Positions 34,098 to 46,000 of a DNA stretch of 64,000 nucleotides are shown piece after piece. The notes under the pieces are model-generated. The model saw nothing but the letters and a program-made list of their open reading frames with translations. It was not told the DNA's origin and did no database searches. The position numbers and the translations under genes were made by a program. Source of the DNA: Mangifera indica (lineage: Eukaryota; Streptophyta; Magnoliopsida; Sapindales; Anacardiaceae); assembly GCF_011075055.1 (NCBI RefSeq), contig NC_058145.1, positions 9,023,228-9,087,227 of the forward strand. The letters run 5' to 3'. Every line of letters begins with the position of its first letter. The first letter of the stretch is position 1.

Positions 34098-35638
34098 TCA
34101 AGTGGGGTATGAAAACAAGTCTGCTTCCTCTCGACAGAATATTAACTTCTCCGTAGGTAAAGCTTTAGTCATCATGTCTGACCCATTTTGGTCAGTGTGG
34201 ATTTTCTCCAATGAAAACATCTTCATTTTTAGTGCATCCCGAATCCAGTGGTAACGCACGTCAATGTGCTTTGACCTTGAGTGAAATGTTGAGTTCTTAC
34301 TGAGATGGATTGCACTTTGACTGTCACAATATAGAACAATCTCTTCTTGCTTAAGGTCCAATTCTTTTAGGAATTCCTTCATCCACAAGAGTTCTTTTGC
34401 AGCTTCTGTAATGGCAATGTACTCAGCTTTAGTGGAGGATAAAGCAACACATTTTTGCAGTCTTGATTGCCAAGCCATTGCACTGCCTGCAAATGTTATC
34501 ATATACCCAGAGGTGGACTTTCTAGTGTCGACGTCACCGGCCATGTCTGCATCCGTATATCCATACAATATAGGTTTACCATCACCAAAGCATAGACAAA
34601 CTTTGGAAGTACCTCTGAGATATTTGAGAATCCATTTGACTGCATGCCAATGCTCTTTTCCAGGGTTAGAGAGAAATCTGCTAACAACTCCAACTGCATG
34701 GGCAATATCTGGCCTTGTGCACACTATTAAATACATTAAGCTACCAACGGCTGATGTATAAGGCACTTTCTTCATTTCTTCTTTTTCTTTCTCACTTGTT
34801 GGACATTGCTGAGAACTTAGCTTGAAATGTCCTACAAGTGGAGTGCTCACTGGTTTTGAATTGCCCATGTTAAATCTCTCCAGCACCTTTTCAATGTACC
34901 TTTCTTGGGACAACCACAGCCTTTTATTCTTTTGGTCACGAAGGATTCTCATGCCAAGGATTTGTTTTGCTGCTCCTAAATCTTTCATGGCAAAAGTTTT
35001 GCCCAGCTCCCTTTTAAGATCCTCTATCTTTGTAATATTCTGGCCAATAATTAACATATCATCCACATACAACAAGAGAATGATAAAATTATTATTAGAG
35101 AATTTCTAGAAAAAAACACAGTGATCAGAGTTTGTCTTCTTGTAACTGTGATTCACTATAAATGACTCAAACTTTCTGTACCACTGTCTTGGAGCCTGCT
35201 TCAGTCTATAAAAACTCTTCTTCAACTTACATATGAGATGCTCCTTGCCTTTGACTTTAAATCCTTTTGGTTGTTCCATGTAATTTTCCTCCTCCAGATC
35301 TCCATGAAGGAATGTTGTCTTCACATCAAGTTGTTCAATCTCTAGGTTCATGTTAGCTGCTAACCCAAGTGTAACTCGAATTGAAGACATTTTCATAACT
35401 GGTGAAAATATTTCTTTAAAATCAATGCCCTTTTCTGTCTGAAACCTTTCACAACCAGCCTTGCCTTGTACCTTGGCTGTGAGTTGCTTTCTTCGTGCTT
35501 TAGTTTGAACACCCATTTATTCTTGAGTGCCCTTTTTCCTTTAGGAAGTGTCACTAGTTCAAAAGTTTTGTTGTCTTGTAAAGATTTTATTTCTTCTTTC
35601 ATAGCTTCCAACCATTTTTCTTTGTGTCTATCTAACAC
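34098..35638 (-). pseudogene. Copia A reverse transcriptase and RNase H
   Basis: From 35638 the frame reads WLEAMKEEIKSL, LKNKWVFKLK and ARLVVKGF. A frameshift near 35430 moves it into a second frame with EIFSPV, DVKTTFLHGDLEEENYMEQP and FYRLKQAPRQWY. A TAG at 35106 replaces an expected glutamine after VFF. The rest (35075-34098, 325 codons) is open: LYVDDMLI with the two catalytic aspartates, GSLMYLIVCTRPDIAHAV, then RNase H with YTDADMAGDVDTRKSTSGY, STKAEYIA and RSKHIDVRYHWIRD. The RNase H half looks intact. The polymerase as a whole cannot be made without bypassing the shift and the stop. Confidence 0.9.
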
Positions 35639-35641
35639 AGC

Positions 35642-36829
35642 TTATTCATAGCATTCTGGTTCTCTTCCTTCAGTAAGTGTCACATACTCACTTGAAAGGT
35701 ATCTTCGACTTTCGACTCGATTTCTAATTGATCTTCTTAAATTAGATTCTTGTATAACAGGAGGTTCATCAACATCTTCCTCACCAACTCCTCTTTTGTC
35801 ACCTTTTTGTAAGACTCCCCCTTCATTACTGTCTTGTAAAGCTCCTCCTTTATTACAATCAGCAGGTAGAGAAATTGGTTCCAGATTTACTGGATATTCT
35901 TCTATTTGCTTGGGTTTCACTTTTTTCTTGATATCTTCAATGGTTTCATCTTTAAAGAAGATAACATCTCTGCTTCTAATAATCTTCTTATTAACTGGAT
36001 CCCAAAATCTGTAACCAAATTCCTTATGAGCATAACCTAAAAATATACATTCCTTGGATTTTCCATCAAGCTTGGTTTTCTCATCTTGCGAAATATGAAC
36101 AAAAGTTCTACAACCAAACACTTTCAAATGCCTGTAAGATATATCCTTTCCAGTCCACACCCTTTGTGGTATGTCACCATTAAGTGGAACTGAAGGTGAC
36201 AAGTTAATTAGATCAACTGCAGTTCTCATTGCCTCCCCTCAAAAGGAGTTTGGCAATTTTGCATTCGAAAGCATACATCTGATTCTTTCACAAATTGTTC
36301 TATTCATCTTTTCTGTAACACTATTATGTTGTGGTGTTTTTGGTACTGACTCTTCAAGCCTGATGCCGAATTTTCTATAGTATTCTTTAAACGGACCTCT
36401 GTATTCACCCCCATTATCTACACGAACACACTTCAATTGTCTTCCAGTTTCTCTTTCCACCTTTGTGTGAAGTTCCTTGAAAACTTCTAACACTTGGTAT
36501 TTGGATTTTAGGACAAAAGCCTATAGTTTTCTATAATGATTGTCGATAAACGTCATAAAATATGAAGCACCACTAAGACTTCTAGTTTGCATTGTGCATA
36601 CATCAATATGTATTAAATCAAGAATATTTGGTTTTCTTGATGCTATGGAACTTTGGAATGTAACTTTGTGTTGTTTTCCGTGGATGCAATAGACACAAGT
36701 CTGTAGAGGTACACCTTTGATTCCAGGCAAAAACTCTTTTCTTGCAAGCCTCTAGAGCCCTTTCTCACTCATATGATCGAGTCGTTTGTGCCATAACTCG
36801 ATTGAGACTTCTTTCTCTATCATATTCAT
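35642..36829 (-). pseudogene. Copia A integrase
   Basis: The zinc-binding part reads ELWHKRLDHMSEKGL, a stop where glutamine is expected, then CVYCIHGKQ. The catalytic core has HIDV (first Asp), FIDNHYRKL, RVDNGGEYRG and a C-terminal TEKMNRT that keeps the catalytic Glu. Stops interrupt at YRKL (expected Trp), after LPNSF (expected Trp) and at 35642 (expected Glu). The C-terminal part KVFGCRTFVHIS and SKECIFLGY is readable. Most of the stops are explained by C-to-T or G-to-A changes. Confidence 0.88.
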
Positions 36830-37195
36830 CTAGTTTTTCAACAGCTTTGCTTTAATTGTGTAAAAGGAGTTTATTTTGTTTCCTCTAGCCATCACTAGCG
36901 TACCTTTAGTGAGCTTCCACTTCTGTCTGCCAAAATAATTTTCATAGCCTTCGTCGTTGAGCTTTCCAGTGGAGATTAAATTTAACCTGATGTCTGGAAC
37001 ATGTTGTACATCTTTGAGAAGTAATTTGCATCCAGTATTGGTTTCCAAATGAACATCTCCTATGCCTATAATTTTGGAGGCTCTATCATTTCCTATCCAC
37101 ACAAAACCAAAATCTCTAACAATATAGGATGAGAAGACATCCTTCCTTGAAGTGACATAGAAAGAAGTACCTGAGTCAACCACCCAGGTTTGATC
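36830..37195 (-). pseudogene. Copia A protease
   Basis: The frame continues directly from gag after one in-frame TAA (37196-37198). VVDSGTSFYVTSRKDVF holds the aspartic-protease DSG motif. NLISTGKLNDEGY and GTLVMARGNKINSFY are the usual following blocks. It ends at a TAG (36830-36832). In this family gag and pol form one frame, so the TAA is a disabling change, not a natural gag stop. Confidence 0.88.
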
Positions 37196-38059
37196 TTAAC
37201 ATGTGAGATTGATCATATTATCATCTAGGACAATTTCAACTTCATCTCCAGCTGCTGCAGTGTTTGCTTGTGAGGCTTCTGTAAGTTGATTTTTTGATTG
37301 CTCGGCTTTCCATTTCCTACACTCCTTTTTGAAATGTCTAGGCTTACCACAATGATAACAAGTAATGTCCTTTCTCGGTTGAGATTTTGATCGACCCCTT
37401 TGTTGATTTTGTTGAAATCTGCTTCTGTTTCTACTACGCCATTCTTGCTTTTCTGAAACAAAAGCTTCAGATGTTTCACCATCTTGCTTTTGTCTGGATT
37501 CTTCATTCAGTAATCTGTCCTTCACCATCTCCAAGGTCACCTTTCCATTAGGAGCTGAATTTGTCACAGACACAAAAAGTGTATCCCAACTTTTTGGCAA
37601 TGAAATCAGTAGAAATTTTACTAATTGATTGTCATCAAATCTACAGTTCATCATTGTGAGTTGATCTGCAACACCTTCAAATTCGTTGATGTGTTCTGAC
37701 ATGCTACTGCCATCTCTATATTTCAAGGTGATAAGACGACGTATTAAATTGGCCACATTTTGTGCACTTGGTTGCGCATATGTCTTTTCCAATTTTTCCC
37801 ACAGCCTGTAAGCATCAGTTTCTTTAGCAACACTCTGCATAATGCTTCTTTCAATCCATTGTCTAATCTGAGCGGCACACTTTCTGTTGAGCACTTCCCA
37901 GTCTTTATCTCTCATATCTGTCGGCTTGCCAACTGCTACACCGTTGACAGACTTGATAGGCTTCCACAGATCTTTCATGTACAAGAGATCCTCCATCATT
38001 GACCTCCAAGCTATGTAATTTGTTGAAGTCAATTTGAACATATTACCTGTATTCTCCAT
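37196..38059 (-). CDS. Copia A gag (287 aa, open frame)
   Basis: This is the nucleocapsid protein of the element. ATG at 38059 starts MENTGNMFKLTSTNYIAWRS, the usual beginning of this gag type. A UBN2-like capsid region covers about residues 10-200 (LWEKLEKTYA, FLLISLPKSWDTL). A zinc knuckle CX2CX4HX4C has C234, C237, H242 and C247. A basic RS/RQ-rich stretch (207-230) precedes the knuckle and probably binds RNA. The frame ends at a TAA that seems to be a mutation in the gag-pol frame. It may still be translated if the LTR is active. Confidence 0.9.
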   Translation of the reverse strand: MENTGNMFKLTSTNYIAWRSMMEDLLYMKDLWKPIKSVNGVAVGKPTDMRDKDWEVLNRKCAAQIRQWIERSIMQSVAKETDAYRLWEKLEKTYAQPSAQNVANLIRRLITLKYRDGSSMSEHINEFEGVADQLTMMNCRFDDNQLVKFLLISLPKSWDTLFVSVTNSAPNGKVTLEMVKDRLLNEESRQKQDGETSEAFVSEKQEWRSRNRSRFQQNQQRGRSKSQPRKDITCYHCGKPRHFKKECRKWKAEQSKNQLTEASQANTAAAGDEVEIVLDDNMINLTC

Positions 38060-38091
38060 TTTTATCTAGATAAACTCTTAACGAACCTGGC

Positions 38092-38103
38092 GCTCTGATA
38101 CCA
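38092..38103 (-). other. Primer-binding site of copia A
   Basis: The minus strand reads TGGTATCAGAGC four bases inside the right LTR, a perfect complement to the initiator-methionine tRNA 3' end as used by plant copia elements. Confidence 0.9.
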
Positions 38104-38106
38104 CTT

Positions 38107-38625
38107 TGCTGAAAAATTAATATTAAGATATAAAATCTGCCGAAAAGAAAAATTGAGAGAAAATACAACACCAAGAATTTTTAACGTGGAAACCTTATAA
38201 AAGGAAAAACCACGGGATTAAATCCAGTCAAAATAATTCTCCACTATAAAATAATTGGATCACAATTATACTCTCAATTTGTGGCTCACTCCTTCACAAA
38301 TTGGCTCTCAAAATACACAATTTCTTTCACTCTTTCTTTTTTTCTACAAAGTTGAGAAAAACCTACTAATTTCCTTTTCTCATACACATACAGAAAAGTT
38401 ACCCTTACCAAAAATTGCTCTATCTCCATCCGTGCATGAAATGGCTATTTATAACCATTTTTGGAGATGCAAGCTGGCAATTGCATGAGCAATTATAGTG
38501 CAAGTTGACTACAGATTATCCATTGTAGTTATAGCACCCGATTTGGTGCTGATCTTTTCCTTTTTTTTTTTAATTTTAATTATTATAAATCTTGTGGGTC
38601 CACTTGAGGCTGGACTTACCTATCA
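38107..38625 (-). repeat. LTR of copia A (5' LTR in element orientation)
   Basis: A 519-bp copy adjoining the primer-binding site. It would hold the element promoter, transcribing toward lower coordinates. Confidence 0.93.
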
Positions 38626-38630
38626 ATAAC

Positions 38631-39249
38631 TTGTATCTAAATAGGGAAAGGGGAAAGGAAAGGAAATGAGGAGACAACACAGAACATAATGCTATAATTT
38701 TGTGTTATTCTTGTATTATACTAAGACTAGTGATAACGCCATAAACGTAGGTATTTTGATTATCATACCAAAACACATAAAAAATCCCATCTCTAATATT
38801 TTCTTTTACCTATCTCTATATGTCTTCTCACCCATAGCAGACTTACTTGATTCTTCTCAAATTATAATCGTTGCTACCATGATCTATCTTATGCAAAACT
38901 TTGAATTGTATATATTAATTGGTGACAAGAAATTACATAACAATTTGGCACTAAAAGAAAGACATAGACACATCTCAAAATTCTAAAGAAGGCTTGTGAA
39001 AAATAACACTGAAAAACATGAGACAACTGACCTTCAAATAGTTCAAAGAGTAGTCCAAAACCTTTCTCTCAAAGCCAGTTCATTTTCAAAGTTGGCATTC
39101 TAGAGTTCGAGCAAAGTACTACTCCTATACCTCAAATTGATCTCCTTGATACTACTAAAGTATCACAAAATATTATTCATTTGCCACCATGACAAAAAAG
39201 CCCAGTTCCAAGAGGGGAAACAGTTGTATACATATTTGTACCTTATAAG
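38631..39249. other. No gene recognised between copia A and B
   Basis: A 94-aa plus frame (38702-38986) has no domain. The first bases after the ATAAC duplication are GA-rich (38641-38675). Confidence 0.45.
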
Positions 39250-39254
39250 AAGAC

Positions 39255-39752
39255 TACTAATGTTTTATTTTACCGAGTTCGAATATTAATCAGAGATTTA
39301 GATCGATTTTCAATCAAGAATTGCACAAGAACCATATAATAAACCATACACAAATCAACACACTAAATTTACTTGGTTCGGGTTCAAAAGATTAGAACCC
39401 TACATCCAAGGTAGAGGAATCCTCTAGCAAATCCACTAATTAGTAAGAAAAATAGCACAACTTACAGATTCAAAAGCTAATCTAGCATTACAGACATAAA
39501 CGAAAATGAATCCAACCTTGCCAACTCGAATCCTTTCTAAACCCGAGCACCACAATGACCTTGTACACTAACTCAAGTGTTTAAACAACTAGATCTAAGA
39601 AAAATTAGTGGATTTATGCATTTCTTATAAACCCTAGCAGAAAGAACAAAGGGAAATAGAAGATAAGATCTTCTCGATTCATCTAAAGCCAAAATATACA
39701 GGTTTTATAATCTGTTTTAATTAAAACAAATTTCTAGAAAATGACTCTACTA
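39255..39752 (-). repeat. Truncated 3' LTR of copia B
   Basis: It matches the right LTR up to GACTCTACT, then passes straight into RNase H coding. About 90 bp of LTR seen at 43255-43344 are missing. The open frame of RNase H runs on into the LTR for a few codons. Confidence 0.88.
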
Positions 39753-40875
39753 CTTCAGTTAATGCTATATATTCAACCTCAGTTGTTGAAAGTGTGACAA
39801 TGTGTTGCAAATTACACTTCCAGCTTACAACATTTCCACCAAAGATGAAAATATTACCAGTGAGGGATCTCCTTTTATCAAGATCAGCTGCAAAATCTAA
39901 ATCACAAAATCCTTTCATAGAAAATAGGTTAGTAGCATCAATAGTATAACACAAGCTATAATCAAATGTACCCTTTAAATACCTCAATAACCATTTTGTT
40001 GCATTCCAATATTCTTTACCTAGATTACTCATAAATCTGCTAACAAGACTAACTGCATATGTTATATCAGGTCTAGTACCGATCATTGCATGCATTAGAC
40101 TTCCTACCACATTAGAATATGGTATATTCTTCATGAAATCAGATTCATCAGAAGACAACAATCCAACAGATTTTAATTTAAAATGAGCACCCATAGGAAC
40201 ATTCACACACTTTGCATTGATCATATGATATAGTTCAAGTACTTTTCTAATATAAGCAGATTGAGACAAAGTCAAACATTGCTTCAATCTATTCCTATTT
40301 ATATCCATACCTCGTATTCTCTTCGCAGGACCCAAGTCTTTCATTTCAAATTCAAAATTCAGCATACATTTCAAATCAAGTAAATCATTCATATCCTTAG
40401 AAGCTATAAGCATGTCATCCATATAAATCAACAAATATACAAAACTAACATTTTCAATTTTCTTAAAATAAATACAATAATCATAATTGTATCTGGAAAA
40501 TCCAATTAAAAGAACAAAATCATCAAATCTTTTGTACCATTGTCTAGGTGACTGTTTAAGACCATACAAATATTTATAAAGTAAACAAACTTTATTTTCA
40601 TTACCAGGTTTCACAAACCCTTCAGGCTGTTCCGTGTATATTTGTTCTTTTAATTTTTCATGCAAAAAGGCAGTAGTAACATCCATTTGTTCTAATTTTA
40701 AATCAAAGAGAACAACAGTAGATAACATTAGTCTAATAGATGTATGTTTTACCACAGGAGAGACTACCTCATTATAATGAATGTCTCCTCTTTGTGAAAA
40801 GCCTTTAGCAATAATTCTTGCTTTAAATCTTACTTGTTCAACACCAAGTATACCGGGTTTTCTTTTGAAACCCAT
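39753..40875 (-). pseudogene. Copia B reverse transcriptase and truncated RNase H
   Basis: One open frame of 384 codons reads FKARIIAKGFSQRG, EQMDVTTAFLHEKL, YGLKQSPRQWYKRF and IYMDDMLIAS with both catalytic aspartates. Then come MKDLGPAKRIRGMDI, GSLMHAMIGTRPDITYAV and RNase H up to LSTTEVEYIALTEVVE. It stops there because the deletion joins it to the LTR. A single frameshift at about 40830-40875 separates it from the upstream frame. The loss of the RNase H end should disable replication. Confidence 0.88.
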
Positions 40876-41739
40876 TTACATCCAATTACCTTTTTACCCT
40901 TGGGTCTATCTATAAGTGACCATGTGTGATTTTTCTGTAGAGAAGCCATCTCAGTCTTCATAGCTTTTATCCAATCATCCCTGTATTTACTTTTACACAC
41001 TTGCTTGGAATTAATAGGTTCATCCATTTCTATCACATCACCTATTTGTAATGCATATGAAATGAGATCTGCATTTGCATACCTAGAAGGTAATCTAATT
41101 TCCTTTCTAACCCTATCTTTAGCAAGTTGATAATTAGACAAATTAGGACTACTATTAGATTGAGGACTTTCTTCTTGACTCAGTAGTGGTGGTTGTTGAT
41201 TCAAGTCTAAGATTTCGTACTTTAAAGCATGAATTAAATCCAAACCCAATTCAGGTCCACCACTAGATTCTTGAGACTGCCTATGAAAACTAGACTGTGG
41301 TGTCTCCACCTCAATTTGAACCTGTCCTGACTGACTACTAACAGACAAGTCTTTATAAAATTTTGATTCATTAAAGACTACATCCCTACTTATCACACAT
41401 TTGTTATCATCAATCAACCATAATTTATAGCATTAAGGACCCTCTCATTACGTTAAGAACACCATTTTCAGATTTAAAAGCATATCCATTTGAGTCTAAA
41501 GCACCTAAAGAGATTAAATTCCTCTTTAGTTTAGGCACCAACCTCACATTTTCAAGAATTTTAATAGAACCATCATGCATTTTAAATTTGACACTACCAA
41601 CAGTAATAACATCATATGATTCATCATTTCCTATTAATACTTTACCTCCATTCAAGTATTTAATGTCAGTTAGCCAATCTTTCCTAGGTGTCATGTGAAA
41701 AGTGCAACCTGAATCCATAACCCATTCCTCACTAAACAT
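40830..41739 (-). pseudogene. Copia B protease joined to integrase C-terminus; core lost
   Basis: The protease frame (41739-41425) has WVMDSGCTFHMTPRKDW with the DSG motif, then NLISLGALDSNGY and GVLNVMRGSLML. Immediately after it the sequence reads YKLWLIDDNKCVISRDVVFNE, the C-terminal segment of a copia integrase. The zinc-binding and DDE catalytic regions, roughly 1.2 kb in other elements, are absent. The frame goes on through an acidic Ser/Gln-rich linker to WIKAMKTEMASL and the start of RT. Confidence 0.88.
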
Positions 41740-41896
41740 TCTCTCTGTTAATGTAAGAACCTCAACACTCTCATACCCTTCTAGAAAATTTACTGTGTCA
41801 TGGTTTTCATAATTGTTATTATTATTATACAGTTTCTTTTTCTCTAGGCAATTCTTCTTAAAATGATCCTCTTTATAAAATTGCCAACAAGTTTTC

Positions 41897-42519
41897 TTAT
41901 TTTTTTTTTTTATTATTTCTCTTTTCAGTCATACCTCTAACCTGAAGCCCTTTATTGATTGCCTTCTTTTCAAATTTAATTTCTAAATCTTTTGATTTTA
42001 AGGCACCCAATACATAATCTAAAGACAAAGACTCCCTACCATATTTTATTGCAACTTTAACATCTTTAAAAGAATCAGGTAAAGAGTTCAAGATGATTAT
42101 TGTTTGGTTTTCATCAGATATCTTCTCTTCTATATTAGCCAAACTAATGACAATTTTATTAAATTCATCTAGATTATCATCAAGAGATTTAGTAGAATCC
42201 ATTTTAAAACCAAACAATTGTTCCTTTAGGTAGATTTTATTAGTTAGGGATTTAGTCATATATAGTGACTCTAATTTTAACCAAATCTTTATAGCAGTGC
42301 TTTCATTATGAACTTAGATAAATGCAAGATAAGAAGACTATATGCAGTTTCTAAAATTTCAGATTTCATATCAGGGTCTATATTTTCAAAGAGAGTAGAT
42401 TCACCACCTAATGTCTTAGCATATTTTTGATGAACAAGAACAACATACATTTTCTTTCTTCACATATTAAAATCACCTTTTCCATCAAATCTCTCAACAT
42501 CAATTTTTGTTTGAGCCAT
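41897..42519 (-). pseudogene. Copia B gag, frameshifted
   Basis: ATG at 42519 opens MAQTKIDVERFDGKGDFNM, then a stop stands where tryptophan is usual. MYVVLVHQKYAKTL follows. After a frameshift near 42300 a second frame (42259-41897) reads YLKEQLFGFKMDSTKSLDDN, LPDSFKDVKVAIKYG and LQVRGMTEKRNN. The zinc knuckle lies in a third frame beyond a T-run (41908-41917). Confidence 0.8.
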
Positions 42520-42827
42520 TGTTATTCAAGTGTTTACTAATCCAGTTCTTTATAAGCCACAATAACAGAAAGAGAACAAAGCAAACTATTTATTTATTTT
42601 TAATTTATTTAAGCCACAGTGACAAAATATCAAACACATGAATAGTATAGTCACAATCAGCAAACAGAGAACAAATAACAAGCCAAATAATTTCAACTCT
42701 TTCAAAACGGCAATAACAGAATGTAAAGAACAATAAGATAAACAAATCCTGAACCAAGAAAACACTCCAAACAATTTTCCTCAAACAAGAATAGTAATAT
42801 CCAACTCAAGAGGGCTCTGATACCACT

Positions 42828-43344
42828 TGTTAATGTTTTATTTTATCGAGTTCAAATATTAATAAGAGATTCGGATCAATTTTCAGTCCAGAATTACAGA
42901 AGAACCATATAATAAACCATATACAGATCAACACACCAAATTTATTTGGTTCAGGTTCAAAACATTAGAACCCTACATCCAAGGTAGAGGAATCCTCTAG
43001 CAAATCCACTAATTAGTAAGAAAAATAGTACAACTTACTAATTCAAAAGCTAATCTAGCATTACAAACACAAAAGAAAGCGAATCCAGCCTTGCCGACTT
43101 TAATCCTTCCTAAACCTGAGCACCACAACGACCTTGTACACTGACTCAAGTGTTTAGACAACTAGATCTAAGAAAAATTAGTGGATTTATCTAAAGCCAA
43201 AAAATACAAGTTTTATAATCTGTTTTAATTAAAACAGATTTCCAGAAAATGACTCTACTGCCTTTGTCATGCAAAATGTCTAAAATCTCCCCAAAACTTT
43301 GCTAAATTACTAAAAACCCAATAAGTTTAAGTCAACAACTCACA
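42828..43344 (-). repeat. 5' LTR of copia B
   Basis: It adjoins the primer-binding site and is full length apart from an internal gap of about 65 bp relative to the left copy. It differs from the left copy at many sites, more than the LTR pairs of copia A and C differ. Confidence 0.88.
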
Positions 43345-43349
43345 AAGAC

Positions 43350-43646
43350 TCATATTCCTTGTCCTCAATAGTAATGGATCGATCGTTAACACATTAACCT
43401 TGGTAGCTCTTAGACCTTCTTGTTAGGTGTTGATTGAAAACATTTTAGAGCACCAAACACTACATGAAGCTCCATCTAGGTGAAACACTAAGAAACACAT
43501 ATAATCCTTAGGGCTTACAAAACTAACTTTGTTTTAACATAGACTAATGATGGGATAATTAGCAAGCCTGCCCAACCTCGAGTTGGTGATGCACAATCAC
43601 TTAAATGCCCTTAGGCCTCTCTAGAGAAGATGGTCAACTGTGCCCT
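43350..43646. other. Left flank of the CACTA element, no gene recognised
   Basis: Roughly 300 bp of moderate composition with no frame or repeat that I can name, between copia B and the CACTA end. Confidence 0.4.
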
Positions 43647-44240
43647 CATTACAAGAAAATAAGAATTTAATTTTTAAACAAATAGTTGCTAAAAACTTGG
43701 ATTTACTAGTAGATTATATTTAGCATTTATTAAAAATTAGTCACACGTGATATAGAATCACTATCGAGAAAAAGATACAACAACTAATTTAAAATAGTTA
43801 CTAAAAATTGTTTTTAACAACTAATATGTTAGTTACTAATTATAATTTAATTAGTTGTAAATTAGTTTAGATAGTCATTCATTCTAGCCCAAATGCACGT
43901 TAACAACTAAAAAAATGGATGCAAATGAATGTTATTAACAACAAAAGATATTAGACACAAATGCATGTGTTTAGCAAAAAAAAAGAAAAAAGGATGCAAC
44001 TAAATGTTGTTAATAACTAAAAAATTAAATGTAAATGAATGTAGTTAATAACTAAAAAAATTAAATGCAAAGAATTTTGTTTGCAACTAAATTAATTTGG
44101 ATATAAAATATAATTTTATTTGCATGAAAATGATTAGTTGTAAAGTGTATTCTATGATGTTTTGTTGGTATTTGGTTTTAATATTTCATAACCATTTATA
44201 TAGTTATTAAAATGATTTTTTTTCAACTAAAAATATTAGA
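43647..44240 (-). repeat. CACTA 3' terminus with subterminal repeats
   Basis: After the CATTACAAG end, the words AGTTGCTAAAAAC, TAGTTACTAAAAATTG and AACAACTAATATGTTAGTTAC recur in both orientations. Repeated AACTAAAAAATTAAATGCAA units follow (43890-44080). Such subterminal repeats bind the element-encoded TnpA protein in En/Spm systems. Confidence 0.65.
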
Positions 44241-44739
44241 CATCAATGGTTTTGTTCTGACATTATTTTTTCAAATTTTTTAATTTTAGATATACTTATA
44301 AAAAATGATACAATATCACAATTATTTGAATAATATCATAATACATATCTCTTTTGCTATATATAAGAAATAAATTCATATGTGCATAAGAAAATATATT
44401 TTTTCATTACTACACAACCATATAAACATATGTCCCTATAAAATCAACACTTTCATATGTGCATAAACAAAAAGTCAAAAAGTTTTCCTAGATATTCAAC
44501 CTAAGATACCTAAACAATTTATATATTTCCAAAAAGAATATGTTCATAACCAAAAAATAAGCTTAAATATTTATAAATAGTCAACTAAAAAGAACACATG
44601 CAGGTGTCAATCCTTAAAAACTAGAAATTTAAGTTTCATAAAGACATCAACTAAATGGAGAGTGATGAGGTTAAGATATACATACTACGCTCGATGTTAA
44701 GTTTTTCAATAAATTCATCATGTTATTTTGTTGTTATTC

Positions 44740-46000
44740 AAATTCTTTTTTTTTTAACCTCTTAAAGCTGAAGAACTTCTTGTTGCCCTAGTAATTACTT
44801 AATTTTTGCTTCTTATTCTTCAACTTTACATCTTAACTCTATTGTTTTTTCTACTATGACATTTGAAGCATGACGATGAGATGGACAAAATGCATAAATT
44901 TTGTTAAATCTTGAAGCTTTACCAAAAATTTCTTCATGACTTTATTCTTCACTTCTTTCAAATCTTGTAGTTATAGATTTTTCCTGCAACTCAAGCATTT
45001 TCTCTTAACATAGGAATATGGATAATTACCAGTTATTTCTTTAACATATAAATGACTTAAATTTTAGATAAACTATTGACTATATTATTAGATTTTTATA
45101 TTCTTTTATATATACCTTCATATCATATGATCTTATAATATGGTTATTTATTCAACAAAAAAGTAAATAAAAATATAATTTACATATGGCACTCTAGTTT
45201 CATCATTAGCTCACCCTTTCTTGGTACTCCAATGAATGTTATGAAACAATTGAATCAATCTAACAATTTGCCCAATTTGCTTAACCTAATTAAAAAGAAA
45301 CAAATAAAGATATTAGAAATTATAATATTAAATGAGAAACCAAAATTGTAAAGCATATAAATACTTTCTTCATTTTATATTGAACAAAGTTCTTAGATCC
45401 ATCACGATAGTTACATCTTAATTTTTATGATTAGTAACATATGTTTGTGATCATTCTATATCTTACTAGCAAAAAGATCACAAAGATATATTAAGTCCTC
45501 TTAATCTTTAATTTCTTTTGGTCAATTTTGTAATGTTTTTACTTAGATGTTTCTTGAATTTCTAGTGCATTTCTAAAACCATTGAATTTTTTTGACATTG
45601 CATGATTTAGATATATTATTTCGTGTGGTTGATTGATGTTGATGTCAAATTTGCTTTGAAATCATATATAATATAAATAAATTCCTATAAGTTTATGATA
45701 TATTATTTTTATGTTCACCAAATGAGAATAAGAATAAAATTATAAAGATAATTATCATAATACGTGTAATCATCTGGTTAACAACACATTTGTTAGTTTT
45801 TTTCAAAGTCAGAACCCGTACTGGTGCAAAGTTCCTCACCACAATATCTATTTCAATTGTCAATTTAGATGCATTAATTCTAGTAGGTACTCCTTTAATG
45901 ATCAAGTCAACATGTAACTTGGTTTTTGTTGCTTCTAGGAGTCTTTTACATCCAACTCTTTAGGTCTTTCCTTGTAGAGTCTCTGTCAAAATAGTCTCTA
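44740..46000 (-). pseudogene. CACTA tnpA-like gene (Transposase_24 type) remnant
   Basis: The minus strand from 45905 reads GVPTRINASKLTIEID and VVRNFAPVRV. Further on it gives YRDGSKNFVQYKMK (about 45418-45370), FHNIHWSTKKG, a stop for the usual tryptophan, ANDETRVPY (about 45280-45180) and ELQEKSITTRFERSEE (about 44990). Together these fit the second protein of plant En/Spm elements, which binds subterminal repeats and often ends in a coiled coil. Stops and probable introns interrupt it. The match is from remembered motifs and is less certain than that of tnp2. Confidence 0.5.

Larger units (their letters stand above)
33564..38625 (-). mobile_element. Ty1/copia element A, 5062 bp, ATAAC target duplication
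   Basis: LTRs at 33564-34080 (517 bp) and 38107-38625 (519 bp) start TGCTGAAAAATT and end CTATCA on the plus strand. Perfect 5-bp duplications ATAAC flank the element (33559-33563, 38626-38630). The minus-strand primer-binding site TGGTATCAGAGC (38092-38103) adjoins the right LTR, and a polypurine tract AGAGGGAGATT (complement of 34081-34091) the left. Internal order on the minus strand is gag, protease, integrase, RT, RNase H. By eye the LTRs differ at roughly a dozen or more sites, so insertion is fairly recent. Pol carries many stops, so the copy cannot move by itself. Confidence 0.95.
39255..43344 (-). mobile_element. Ty1/copia element B, 4090 bp, AAGAC target duplication
   Basis: The right LTR is complete at 42828-43344 (517 bp, TGTTAATG...CTCACA). 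The left LTR (39255-39752) begins TACTAATG, a mutated TGTTAATG, and is cut short. Perfect 5-bp duplications AAGAC flank the element at 39250-39254 and 43345-43349. The minus-strand primer-binding site TGGTATCAGAGC is complete at 42814-42825. One deletion removed the end of RNase H, the polypurine tract and the start of the 3' LTR; another removed the integrase core. The left LTR keeps about 65 bp that the right one lacks. The element is a defective internal-deletion derivative. Confidence 0.9.

Noticed and set aside
33712..38488. Matching 77-aa frames at 33712-33945 and 38255-38488
   Set aside because: They are the two LTR copies of copia A; their similarity reflects LTR identity, not protein selection.
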